Source: Paenibacillus sp. 37
GTDB taxonomy: Bacteria > Bacillota > Bacilli > Paenibacillales > Paenibacillaceae
Length of the DNA stretch: 64,000 nt
NCBI RefSeq assembly: GCF_008386395.1
Contig: NZ_CP043761.1
Coordinates: 4,216,001-4,280,000, forward strand
Reading direction: 5' to 3'
Shown piece after piece: positions 19,701 through 38,735 of the stretch (position 1 is the stretch's first letter; every line of letters starts with the position of its first letter). Position numbers and translations under genes: made by a program. The notes beneath the pieces were generated by a model. It saw only the letters and a program-made list of their open reading frames with translations, did no database searches and had not been told where the DNA came from.

Positions 19701-22700
19701 TAATTCTTCAATCGTAATTCCTTTTAACGTTAGATCACTTGGTGTACATTCCGGCCTCTCTTTTGTCACACAATGTTTCACGATTTCTTGCAGATGATCT
19801 CTAAAATATGTTGCCACTCGCTCCATCGTTTCTTTTTGATATTGTGTGCGACTATACCGAAGGGACAACGTCAATTTGCCTTCCACAATTAAAGCATTCA
19901 TATCGATAAGAACATTTCTTCTGTGATTGTCGCTTGCTGTTATTCCGCCTGGATAGGGAGAGATCTGCATCCCACTATTCTGAAGATCCTGATCAAATTG
20001 TCCCAGATAGTTAAAACTAATTTCAGGATTCAAGGTATATGGAGTTTCTTGCTGATGTGCACTTAAATATCTTAAAATACCATAACCAATCCCTTTTTTA
20101 GGGATTTGACGAATCATTTCTTTGTTTGTTTTGATGAGAAAAGACATATTAGAACTTGCTTCCATATCAAGTACAACCGGATACTGGCTCGTAAACCATC
20201 CAATCGTTCGTGTAATATCGAGATCCGGTAAAATTTGTTCTCTTCCATGTCCCTCCAGATTGACCAGCACTTTATCCATGCCCGTCCATTGGTGAATAGA
20301 CATGCCTAATGCATGGAGCAGCAAATCGCTAATCTCCGTTTTATAAGCACGATTCGCTTGTTTTAATAATTGTTCCGTTTCTGCCGCTGACCATTCCATC
20401 GTGATCTCTTCACTGTCTTTTTCCAGTGCATGATCCGCTTCAAAATCTGTAGGTAACGGCTTATAGGTTACTTTTTCAATTTCGTTCCAATATGCAATTT
20501 CTTGCGTTATCGCATCACTGTTCGCATACAACTGGAGCTGTTCTGCCCATAATTGGAATGAAGCCGTTTTTTGCGGTAGTTGAATGGGTTGTCCATCACT
20601 TAATTGTTCATAGCCCCTCGATAGGTCTTCGATCAAAATTCGCCATGAAACCCCGTCGATGACTAGATGGTGAATAACGATGAGTAAATGGTCTCCGTCT
20701 GCACATTGAAATACGCCCAGCTTCATCAAAGGTCCACGTTCCAAAGTGAACATGCTTTGCATTTCATTTGCCTTCTTCTCGATTTCTTGAGACGGATCTT
20801 CCAATGACTGGAAGTCCATCACTTCAAGTGTATATAAGGGGTCCTTTTCCTGCCCTTCATTCCACGCCTCATAACCCTGTTCTGTAAGGCGATATGCCGT
20901 ACGAAGTGCATCATGATGCTCACTCAGTTTATCGAATACACGGCGAAGTGTGGCTTCGTGAAAACCTTCTTTCCGATACAGCATCACGGACTGATTATAA
21001 TGATGGGCGTCCACCTTGTATTGCTCAAAAAACCAATGCTGGATTGGAGTCAGCATTACTTTACCAGTGATGATTCCCTGTTCTGACAGGGTACTTATGG
21101 GTTGAACATAGGGAATCAAGCTTGCTATGGTTGGATTTTTAAACAGATGATCCATCTGCACCTGGTAACCTGCTTGATATAATCTTGAAGAAACCTGAAT
21201 GGATTTAATCGAATCTCCTCCAAGCTCGAAGAAATTATCCAAAATCCCAATGTTCTCTACCCCAAGTACCTCTTCCCAGATCGATACAAGTTGTTGTTCC
21301 ACCATCGTTCGGGGTGCTTCGTACTCCTTTCCCTTTAACATATGTTCTTTGGGAGCAGGCAGCGCTTTGCGATCTATTTTCCCGTTAGACGTGAGCGGCA
21401 TCTGATCCAGCTGTATAAAATAGGACGGAATCATGTAGTTTGGCAGCTGCTGGGACAGCGCCTCCCGCAGTTCCCCGATCGTGATTGCATCCTCTCCTAC
21501 CAGGTATGCACATAATTGTTTGGTTCCCGTTTCATCTTCTCTGGCTATGACGATGGCCTCTTTTATCTGGGTACTATTTAGAAGAGCCGTCTCCACTTCA
21601 CCAAGTTCAATCCGGTGTCCACGAATTTTCTCTTGATGATCTACCCTTCCTATATACTCTATGTTCCCATCGGGCAGCCATCTTGCGAAGTCACCTGTCT
21701 TGTACATTTTTGTTCCCGAAACAAATGGATCATCCACGAATTTCTCCGCCGTCAGTTCTGGACGGTTCAAGTAACCTCTGGATAGCCCTGCTCCGGCTAC
21801 ACATAACTCTCCCTGAACTCCAATAGGCTGCAATTCATTCCGTTCTCCTAAAATGTAGACTCTATTGTTCGCAATAGGCTTCCCGATTGAGATATTTTGA
21901 TCTGCCGACTTGATCGACAGAACTGTGGATACAACACTGTTTTCGGTGGGCCCGTACTCATTACACACTTCGATACGTGGATTGATGCGCTGCAATTTGT
22001 GTATTAAGGCAGGAACAATCTTCTCACCCGCAGCCACCACATTTTTCATGGATACCCAATCTTCCGAGCTTACTTGTTCCAAAAGGGTCATCAAGAAACT
22101 GGGTGGACTTTGGATGTGCGTGATTTGCTGTTTTTTGACCATCGTATTGATGGCTATAGCATCTTTGCACTGTTGCTGGTTTAACAAATACACGGTCGAG
22201 CCAGATATCATCGGACCAAAGAAATGAGTAATAAATGAATCAAAAACGAAAGGATTCAGCATTAATACCCGATCATCTCCGGTAAAATGATAAAAATCCG
22301 ATTTCCATTGCAGGGAGTTCACAATGCTGGCATGTTCAATCATCACGCCTTTGGGATGACCTGTTGTTCCAGACGTGTAGATCATGTATGCCAAATCACT
22401 GGAGATCGCTCCATCTACCAAATTTAAATGATGATCATGGTGATTTATTTCAAAATCCAGAATGACACATGTCCCTGCAAAATGTTCAGGTTTCTGTATA
22501 TGACTTTGATGCAGCAACCAAGCCACTTTTGAATCCTCAAGGATATAGTGAATACGGTCTGCCGGATATTCCGGATCGATTGGGACATATGCCCCGCCAG
22601 CTTTTAAAATACCGAATAAACCTATGATCATCTCAAGTGAGCGCTCTGCCATAATGCCAACGAACTGACCCGCCTGCACCCCCTTAGCTTGAAGCAATCG

Positions 22701-23600
22701 GGCCAATTGGTTGGATTTTTGATTTAACTCTCTGTACGTTAACTGTCTATTCTCAAATACGACTGCCGGATGGTCCGGTGTTCGTTCCACCTGTTCTTCA
22801 AATAATTGATGAATCGTCTTGTTCTGTGGATACTCAACCCTTGTATCGTTAAAGTCATATAACAGCTTGTTTCGATGAAACTCTGATAACATATCAACTT
22901 GACATAGCTCCAGATCAGGTTGGTTTAGAACTACGGAAAATAATTGGTCAAGATGTTCAACAATTTGTACCATATAATCCCGATCATAACGATCATCATC
23001 ATAAACTAATCTTAACTGAATGGAGTCGTTCTCCAGATCAAAGTGGAACATTGTCGTCGCTTTTACGTGATTTTCATCAAGGGCAGGATGAATTTCATTC
23101 AACGAAACCAAGGTGTGAATTAGAGGTACATGGTTCGAATCATACTGAACATTTAAACGTTCAACCATTTTTCTGAAAGGGATTCGTTGATGCTGAATGG
23201 CTTCCGTTAAACTGATCTTCACTTGATTAAATAAGGATTTGAATGACATTACATGATTGATATTATTTTTTAAGACAAGAACCTTATTCGAGAGCGATAG
23301 ATCATTGTTCTTTTCTTCCATCGTTGGTATGCCAATAATCATCTTGGTTTCATTCGTGTATTTATATAACAGGCACTGAACTCCGGTTAATAATATCGTG
23401 TAAATGGCCATAGGAGCATTTCGCGACATGGACTTGATTTTATGTGAAACATCGGCTGACAAAGACTTATATATATCATTCTGGTGCTGCGTATCGTCTG
23501 GGTGTTTGGAGGTTGTCTTGCAATAAGGCAAATGAACAAGATGATCCTCATCTTCAAATCGGCTTGCCCAATACGATTCCTGTTTCTTAAAAATAGACAT
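13779..23600 (-). CDS. Non-ribosomal peptide synthetase, halfC-A-PCP-E-C-A-PCP-E-C
   Basis: 3273 residues, MycB/ItuB-like but with two modules instead of four. Order by motif: C-terminal half of a condensation domain (1-235, no HHxxxDG), A domain (255-755), PCP (GGDSIKS, Ser near 797), epimerisation domain (850-1290, HHLVIDG, EGHGRE), condensation domain (1315-1755, HHILMDG), A domain (1770-2265), PCP (GGDSIKC, near 2314), epimerisation domain (2365-2810, HHLLVDG), and a final condensation domain (2830-3265, HHILMDG). Specificity codes read as Tyr-like and Thr; both residues should be made D. No thioesterase, reductase or further A domain follows. The start lies 35 bases after the upstream synthetase stop, with only a weak GGGGTG site, implying translational coupling. 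Chain release is unexplained. Confidence 0.93.
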   Translation of the reverse strand: MSIFKKQESYWASRFEDEDHLVHLPYCKTTSKHPDDTQHQNDIYKSLSADVSHKIKSMSRNAPMAIYTILLTGVQCLLYKYTNETKMIIGIPTMEEKNNDLSLSNKVLVLKNNINHVMSFKSLFNQVKISLTEAIQHQRIPFRKMVERLNVQYDSNHVPLIHTLVSLNEIHPALDENHVKATTMFHFDLENDSIQLRLVYDDDRYDRDYMVQIVEHLDQLFSVVLNQPDLELCQVDMLSEFHRNKLLYDFNDTRVEYPQNKTIHQLFEEQVERTPDHPAVVFENRQLTYRELNQKSNQLARLLQAKGVQAGQFVGIMAERSLEMIIGLFGILKAGGAYVPIDPEYPADRIHYILEDSKVAWLLHQSHIQKPEHFAGTCVILDFEINHHDHHLNLVDGAISSDLAYMIYTSGTTGHPKGVMIEHASIVNSLQWKSDFYHFTGDDRVLMLNPFVFDSFITHFFGPMISGSTVYLLNQQQCKDAIAINTMVKKQQITHIQSPPSFLMTLLEQVSSEDWVSMKNVVAAGEKIVPALIHKLQRINPRIEVCNEYGPTENSVVSTVLSIKSADQNISIGKPIANNRVYILGERNELQPIGVQGELCVAGAGLSRGYLNRPELTAEKFVDDPFVSGTKMYKTGDFARWLPDGNIEYIGRVDHQEKIRGHRIELGEVETALLNSTQIKEAIVIAREDETGTKQLCAYLVGEDAITIGELREALSQQLPNYMIPSYFIQLDQMPLTSNGKIDRKALPAPKEHMLKGKEYEAPRTMVEQQLVSIWEEVLGVENIGILDNFFELGGDSIKSIQVSSRLYQAGYQVQMDHLFKNPTIASLIPYVQPISTLSEQGIITGKVMLTPIQHWFFEQYKVDAHHYNQSVMLYRKEGFHEATLRRVFDKLSEHHDALRTAYRLTEQGYEAWNEGQEKDPLYTLEVMDFQSLEDPSQEIEKKANEMQSMFTLERGPLMKLGVFQCADGDHLLIVIHHLVIDGVSWRILIEDLSRGYEQLSDGQPIQLPQKTASFQLWAEQLQLYANSDAITQEIAYWNEIEKVTYKPLPTDFEADHALEKDSEEITMEWSAAETEQLLKQANRAYKTEISDLLLHALGMSIHQWTGMDKVLVNLEGHGREQILPDLDITRTIGWFTSQYPVVLDMEASSNMSFLIKTNKEMIRQIPKKGIGYGILRYLSAHQQETPYTLNPEISFNYLGQFDQDLQNSGMQISPYPGGITASDNHRRNVLIDMNALIVEGKLTLSLRYSRTQYQKETMERVATYFRDHLQEIVKHCVTKERPECTPSDLTLKGITIEELEGFVQESEHIGEIEDIYALSPMQNGMFFHHLLHSKSEAYFLQTTLDLHGSLDVEAFTKSLDQLMQRNSILRTNFHSKWKNGPLQVVYRHKRNGLVYEDLREMNEKDREAYVAEYTRADKIKGFDLSQDVLMRISILQTHDQTYRFIWNYHHILMDGWCLSLVIQELFDGYFAIQEQRKLEAKSTIPYKHYIEWLDNQDHEESLKYWRDYLQGYDEQTTLPKEHSITKSNEYHSEHMICTLSQELTGQIAQVASQNQVTLNTFMQTAWGMLLQIYNGSEDVVFGSVVSGRPAAIVGVERIIGLFINTIPVRIQTQGNETFAAIMKRNQEYAVASHPHDTYPLYEIQAETSQKQNLIDHILIFENYPVQGIMEQFGDQEETALRITNVEADEQTNYDFNLIIKPGQSMKFMFYYNANVYDRASVERIQGHLIQMLEQVVNNPLIPIHDIDLTTTQEKKQILEQFNDSMAEYPMDKTIHGLFEDQAARTPEHVAVVFEDQHLTYQALNEKANQLARMLKAKGIQNDQLTGIIADRSLDMVVGILAILKAGGAYVPIDPEYPEDRINYMLQDSGVHVLLMQSHLQERISFAGEVVCMDLPESYHEDHSNLGMTAVPTGLAYVIYTSGTTGKPKGTCIEHKNVVRLLFNSKNLFDFNASDTWTLFHSFCFDFSVWEMYGALLYGGKLVIVPQMTAKSPEQFLQLLKDKQVTILNQTPTYFYHLLQEELSDHEADLELRKVIFGGEALNPLLLKDWKLKYPFIQLINMYGITETTVHVTYKEITDIEIHAGKSNIGKPIPTLQTYILDQHQRLQPIGVQGELVVAGEGLARGYLNRPDLTAEKFVDHPWITDGKMYRTGDAARWLPDGNIEYLGRIDHQVKIRGYRIELGEVETALLQIDSIQEAVVIAREHEDGSKQLCAYWKGDSSLTAKKIRMVLADEIPDYMIPSYFVHLEHIPLTSNGKVDRKALPSPQERMQKGTEYMAPQNAVEQAIVAAWEAVLGVQKVSTSDHFFELGGDSIKCIQVSSRLLQAGYKVEMKHFFTYPTVAELSEHVTSVSTISDQGEVTGQVKLTPVQRWFFDQNMVDAHHYNQEMMFFREKGFDVRFIHSIMNKIVKQHDALRILYRQAPEGGYEAWNRGADEEGLYSLEIIDLKNEVDPASFIENKAKEIQSGMDLSHGPLIKLGLFQCTEGDHLLIAIHHLLVDGVSWRILYEDIQTGQDQFLRGQEIRLPQKTISFKQWAEQLSAFADSAVMKQENQYWRNVEHAQLSPLPKDMARTETIGKDSETITIHWTAAETEQLLKQTHHAYHTEINDLLLTALGMAVHDWTGVGEILVNLEGHGREDILPELDITRTVGWFTSMYPVMITMESGADLSRKIKTVKEGLRQIPTKGIGYGISRYLSHGNEGFKLEKNPEISFNYMGQVNQDSGQDGIKFSPYSSGPSVSENNKRPFVLNINGIVTEGRLSLSINYSSKQYRRETMEQLAYLYKEGLNRVVEHCVTKEQTALTPSDISCKSLTIDQLDQIVEQTGHIGRIENVYPLTPLQKEMLYESERNPISGAYFVQIMFDMRGDLDVTSFARSLDQLMQRHAILRTNFYSDFADLPLQIVYQEKKFEFHYEDVAGTSELQRKTYVDEYIEQDKARGFDLQRDSLIRMSVLRTKHEEYRVIWSFHHILMDGWCMSLVSKEIFENYFAIRENRKPQVTLLTPYSQFIEWLEQQNHQGAITYWSHYLDGYEGQTKLPGEKIKPKHERQDSRTLNCYLDDVLIEQMKQIAEQQHVTLHTLVQTAWGVLLQQYNESNDVVFGSVVSGRPPVIPGIESMIGLFINAIPVRIQAQGDESFTSLMKRTQGQAVDSHAYDTFSLYDIQNLTEQKQSLINHVVVYQNFPVNDQMEDLGKKGEVPLEITNVGGTEHNSFDFTLIIKPHENMKVILMYNAKVYDLSTVEQIQKHYISMIQQVTSNPEVKINELGLITSSSY
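13806..15113 (-). other. Terminal condensation domain of the assembly line
   Basis: Residues about 2830-3265 of the second synthetase. It is full length, with an intact HHILMDG active-site motif near residue 2965, and follows an epimerisation domain, as DCL-type condensation domains do. The protein stops at the normal C/A boundary. It must therefore meet an A domain in another protein or release the chain itself; neither can be decided from this window. Confidence 0.85.
16806..18293 (-). other. Adenylation domain 3, predicted Thr
   Basis: Aligning by eye to the GrsA-Phe pocket gives the ten-residue code DFWNIGMVHK (D-F-W from FDFSVWEM, N from LNQTP, I and G from VIFGGEA, M from NMYG, V and H from TTVHV, plus the A10 lysine). 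This is the well-known threonine code. The following epimerisation domain would give D-allo-Thr. Confidence 0.85.
21336..22838 (-). other. Adenylation domain 2, Tyr-like code
   Basis: Pocket residues read DSTQVAEVVK. This is not a code I recognise exactly. It shares the D-x-T...AEV pattern of one Tyr code (DGTITAEVAK) and the EVVK end of another, and the YGPTENSVVST core is typical of Tyr-activating domains in Bacillales. Tyr is the best guess and matches position 2 of the iturin family (D-Tyr). Another bulky residue is possible. Confidence 0.5.
22896..23600 (-). other. N-terminal half condensation domain
   Basis: Residues 1-235 align with the C-terminal lobe of condensation domains (SYWASRF, then IIGIPTMEE, then IPFRKMVERLN) but lack the N-lobe and the HHxxxDG motif. 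The upstream protein already ends in a complete C domain, so this half domain is probably structural, for instance a docking or A-domain-supporting element. Confidence 0.7.
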
Positions 23601-23635
23601 ACGGCACCCCGATCACTTTATATTTTTAGGTTAGC

Positions 23636-35542
<11,907 letters not shown>

Positions 35543-35582
35543 TCATCTCTAACATGCTTATCTAATTATTTACACATATTTC

Positions 35583-35646
35583 AAGCAAAATTTTACCATA
35601 GAAATATATGTAAAATCAATCAATTTATTGTTACTTTATGGTAAAA
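35583..35646 (-). promoter_or_regulatory. Promoter of the synthetase operon with a flanking inverted repeat
   Basis: On the minus strand TTGATT (35614-35619), 18-base spacer, TAAAAT (35590-35595), placing transcription start near 35583 and giving a leader of about 58 bases. A 10-bp inverted repeat, TTTTACCATA/TATGGTAAAA, has arms at 35591-35600 and 35637-35646. One arm overlaps the -10 box and the other lies upstream of the -35 box, as expected for an operator bound by a looping or multimeric repressor. Confidence 0.6.
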
Positions 35647-35719
35647 AATAGAGATTGATTTTTGGATTATTGACATATTTATTACCAATATCTGAAGCTT
35701 CAACAAGTTCAGATGCATT

Positions 35720-35755
35720 AAAAGACAAAAAGACTACCTTATAAAAAGGCAGTCT
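35720..35755 (-). terminator. Terminator between the FenF-like gene and the synthetase genes
   Basis: Stem AGACTGCCTT/AAGGTAGTCT on the minus strand (35746-35755 and 35731-35740) with one G-T pair, followed by TTTTTGTCTTTT. It uncouples the malonyltransferase transcript from the synthetase transcript. Confidence 0.8.
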
Positions 35756-35795
35756 GTCGCTGTAATACAGATCTTGCAAAAGAACAGAACGAGTA

Positions 35796-37001
35796 CTAGA
35801 TTGCATCAATCAACGCGGTTCCATCCAATGGAATTTTTTTTGCTATAATAATGGAATGACATACCTGTAGAGCATCATTTATCTCTTCTTCACTAAGTTC
35901 ATATTCATTGTTGTTTACTTGTTCCTTTGCCCGTTGTAATTGGTGAAATAATGGCTCAACCGTTTGGGTGTATGATATCGAATCTGGGTTATAATTCCGT
36001 GAAATCAGTGCGGTTACTGTTAGTTCTGATAACAACTTTTTACGAATCGATATTCGTTTATTTTTCCTTTCTTGTGTATTGGTAAGCATTAGTAAATCGG
36101 AAGGCTGGCTTAGCGAGTAAGGTACAATACGCTTCGTTATTTTGCTCGTAAGACTAACTAACACATGTTTAGAACCCAACTCTATAACTTCAGTAACCCC
36201 ATTTGCAACCAGATAGAGCATAGACTCTGACCATCTTACAGGCATCGTCATCTGCATGTTTAAATAATCAACGACAGATCGATCAGACTCATAGGGTGCT
36301 GCTGTAACATTGGAAATAATCGGGTATATTGCATGGGCATATTGATATTGATCCAATTCAACTTTGAATTGTTCTGCTGCGGTTTGCATCATGGGAGAAT
36401 GATAGGGACCACTTACATTGATATAAGAATGTTTCGCTCTCAAAACTTCTGTCCTTTTAATAATTTCTTGTATAGAGTGCCGATGTCCCGAAATGACAAA
36501 CTGCTGGCCAGCGTTCATACAAGCCACACAAGCAGGACGCTCGATCGTGGAAACTTGTTCGCATATGTTTTGAAGTGTATCTAAATGAATACCTGAAATG
36601 GCGGCCATGGTACCTTTCTGATCCGAGTCTGCATTGTGCATAATACTCCCTCGTTGTCTTACCAGTTTAATGGCGTCATGAAATGAGAGAACACCTGCGC
36701 ATACCAGAGCCGAATATTCTCCCAAACTATGCCCAGCCAAATAAGCGGGTTCCATCCCTATTTCTTGCATATAAACTTGATAAGCAATGACACTAACAGT
36801 CAAAAGTGCAGGCTGAGCATTCATTGTCATTGTCAAATCAGCCATGCTACCTTCAAAACATAACTTTCTCAAATCGAAAGAAATGGCATCACTGGCTTCT
36901 TCAAATAACTTCTTAGCCACATCGAAGTTATTCCAAAAGTCTCTACCCATCCCAACCATCTGAGAACCTTGTCCAGGAAACAACAGAGCTACATTACTCA
37001 T
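35796..37001 (-). CDS. FenF/ItuD-like malonyl-CoA acyltransferase (trans-acting AT)
   Basis: 401 residues. Acyltransferase motifs PGQGSQMVGMG near the N-terminus, GHSLGEYSA with the nucleophilic Ser near 92, and GPYHSPMM with the His near 201. Family role: loads malonyl from CoA onto an ACP, here presumably the second ACP of the adjacent AT-less hybrid synthetase, as FenF does for MycA. About 100 residues follow the FabD-like core (usual FabD about 310), matching the length of FenF/ItuD. The ATG at 37001 has GGAGG 8 nt upstream. It is upstream of the synthetase genes but has its own promoter and terminator. Confidence 0.92.
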   Translation of the reverse strand: MSNVALLFPGQGSQMVGMGRDFWNNFDVAKKLFEEASDAISFDLRKLCFEGSMADLTMTMNAQPALLTVSVIAYQVYMQEIGMEPAYLAGHSLGEYSALVCAGVLSFHDAIKLVRQRGSIMHNADSDQKGTMAAISGIHLDTLQNICEQVSTIERPACVACMNAGQQFVISGHRHSIQEIIKRTEVLRAKHSYINVSGPYHSPMMQTAAEQFKVELDQYQYAHAIYPIISNVTAAPYESDRSVVDYLNMQMTMPVRWSESMLYLVANGVTEVIELGSKHVLVSLTSKITKRIVPYSLSQPSDLLMLTNTQERKNKRISIRKKLLSELTVTALISRNYNPDSISYTQTVEPLFHQLQRAKEQVNNNEYELSEEEINDALQVCHSIIIAKKIPLDGTALIDAI

Positions 37002-37081
37002 CCAGCATCCTCCATGTATCAACTTTATATTTCATGCACTTCGACAACATAAAACCAATAAATTCCTTGTTTTCAAAATTT

Positions 37082-37110
37082 ATAATAAACTTTCATTAGG
37101 AGTTATGCAA
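37082..37110 (-). promoter_or_regulatory. Promoter of the FenF-like gene
   Basis: TTGCAT (37105-37110), 17-base spacer, TATTAT (37082-37087) on the minus strand, about 80 bases before the start codon. Confidence 0.55.
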
Positions 37111-37142
37111 TAATAAAGTCAAAAGGAGGGTCATCTATTTCT

Positions 37143-37217
37143 ATGAACGGAAACTCACGATTCTCCTTACCTGGAATCCTATACTGCAACGGACGTGAAA
37201 AAAAGACCCTGCAATAA
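37143..37217 (+). CDS. Possible 24-residue small peptide
   Basis: ATG to TAA, 24 codons starting MNGNSRFSLPG, basic, preceded by AAAGGAGGG 12 nt upstream and divergent from the FenF-like gene. Its end overlaps the hairpin that terminates the facing HAD gene, so it could equally be chance. No family recognised. Confidence 0.2.
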   Translation: MNGNSRFSLPGILYCNGREKKTLQ

Positions 37218-37230
37218 TATATGCAGGATC
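37198..37230 (-). terminator. Terminator of the Cof-type HAD gene
   Basis: Stem GATCCTGCA/TGCAGGGTC on the minus strand (37222-37230, 37205-37213), then a run of seven T. Confidence 0.8.
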
Positions 37231-37294
37231 TAAAATAAGTTTTGGGACAAAGGGTGTACGTATTACCCGTTTTCCAGATTGTCTCATTACTTTA

Positions 37295-38152
37295 TCAAGT
37301 GATCAATCCATACTTCACAAAACTATGATACAATCCATCTTCCTCTACTGTTCCAGTAATATCATCTGCAATGGCTTTCAGACCTGGCTTTGCATTACCC
37401 ATGGCAATGCCGATGTTACAAAATTCCAACATCTCGGCATCATTCATGCCATCACCGATGGCAAATGTATCTTCTTGGGACATGCCCAGATGCTTCAGCA
37501 GATCGGCGATCGCAATGGCTTTGTGAATGCCAGGGATCATCAGTTCACCACTTCCTTCACCAAAGATCGGCACAGTGCACTGAATGACTTCGAATTTCCC
37601 TTCAAACTCTTGCTTGATTCGCTCAAACGGGATAGCTGAGCTCTCCAAGAAACATACTTTGTTCACATCATCCTTGTACAGATCGGCCTCTCCATACGTC
37701 AATCCGGCAATAAACGGGTGCGGTTTCAGCTCCTTCTTCTCTCTGGCTACAGGGTCATTCTCCACATCGCCATAGATACGGCGTTCCAGGTGAGGTTGAA
37801 GATTGCTACTCGCGTACAATGCCGAATTGGATTCAAGGTAGAAGTCAATGCCATTCTCATTAAAGAAATCGACCATATGTCGAACATCTTCCGCTGTTAC
37901 CCTTTTGTGATATAACACATCCTTGCCAAACTCAACATAACCCCCACCTGCACCAATCAGACCATCGAATCCGACATCCCAGATGGAATCATAAATTTCT
38001 GCTTTGGATCGGCCTGTACATAAATAGAGCAGATATCCGTTCTCTCTGGCCTGTTTACAAGCCTTCTGTGCTGACAACGGAATGTTTCCATCATCGTCGA
38101 CCAATGTGCCATCAATATCAATAAAAACAATTTTTCGCTTCGTTTTGTTCAT
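37295..38152 (-). CDS. Cof-type HAD-IIB family phosphatase
   Basis: 285 residues. Motif I VFIDIDGTLVDDDG with the Asp pair, C2-type cap in the middle, and motif IV AIGDGMNDAEMLE near residue 240. These cytosolic phosphatases remove phosphate from sugar phosphates or flavin precursors; substrate not evident. The ATG at 38152 is preferred over an ATG pair at 38167-38170, which lacks any ribosome-binding site. It is 74 bases downstream of the SUKH gene on the same strand and ends in a terminator, so an acetyltransferase-SUKH-HAD unit is likely. Confidence 0.82.
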   Translation of the reverse strand: MNKTKRKIVFIDIDGTLVDDDGNIPLSAQKACKQARENGYLLYLCTGRSKAEIYDSIWDVGFDGLIGAGGGYVEFGKDVLYHKRVTAEDVRHMVDFFNENGIDFYLESNSALYASSNLQPHLERRIYGDVENDPVAREKKELKPHPFIAGLTYGEADLYKDDVNKVCFLESSAIPFERIKQEFEGKFEVIQCTVPIFGEGSGELMIPGIHKAIAIADLLKHLGMSQEDTFAIGDGMNDAEMLEFCNIGIAMGNAKPGLKAIADDITGTVEEDGLYHSFVKYGLIT

Positions 38153-38226
38153 CTGCCTAGCCCCCATCATGTATGTTGTTTATGTCTAACCGTGCGAGTG
38201 CCGACAGGCATTTTCCTTTTACAAAA

Positions 38227-38685
38227 TTACCTATTCCGTGGTGTTCGCTGATCGATCAACTTCTCCAAAAATTCGGCAAAAGAATCCGCGTATACTTCAG
38301 GTTCCCCATTAAAATAATCCAAACGCATCACTTTGTACTCTCCAAGGTGATCTGCCGTCCGCGTATCAAAATAGTAATATTCATCTTCGTCCGGTACAAA
38401 CAGTTCCAGCTTCCCTTCCTTCTTCGTGTCTTCGTCGGCAAGTCGGTATCTATACAAAATATCAGTGTCCGCATACTCTCGGTGTTCTGGAGGCGATATG
38501 GTCAGAATTCCGGTTCCACTTAACATCGCTATGCCATAATTCAGAAGCCACCAGCGATAGGACGGAGGTAACGGAAAGCCCAACTCCTGTTCAATTTCGG
38601 TAATCCAGCTCTCTTGAACTTGATGATTCGGGAACCAGCGTATAACCTCGGTATGCTCCAGTTTCTCAATCAGACTTGAATACAT
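38227..38685 (-). CDS. SMI1/KNR4 (SUKH) family protein
   Basis: 152 residues with the SUKH start pattern (W-ITEIEQELGFPLPPSYRWWLLNYG near residues 27-52) and a C-terminal FAEFLEKLID helix. In bacteria this fold is widespread as immunity protein against contact-dependent or secreted nuclease toxins, though many copies are orphan. No toxin gene is nearby. GGAGGAG lies 8 nt before the ATG. Placed between an acetyltransferase and a phosphatase in one unit. Confidence 0.78.
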   Translation of the reverse strand: MYSSLIEKLEHTEVIRWFPNHQVQESWITEIEQELGFPLPPSYRWWLLNYGIAMLSGTGILTISPPEHREYADTDILYRYRLADEDTKKEGKLELFVPDEDEYYYFDTRTADHLGEYKVMRLDYFNGEPEVYADSFAEFLEKLIDQRTPRNR

Positions 38686-38735
38686 GGATAGATCTCCTCC
38701 AATACCATTGTAATGTCATTTGGTTATGATTACCT

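Noticed and set aside
35796..37001. GHSLG motif as a thioesterase for the assembly line
   Set aside because: The surrounding motifs (PGQGSQ, GPYHSPMM) identify an acyltransferase of the FabD/FenF type, not an alpha/beta-hydrolase.
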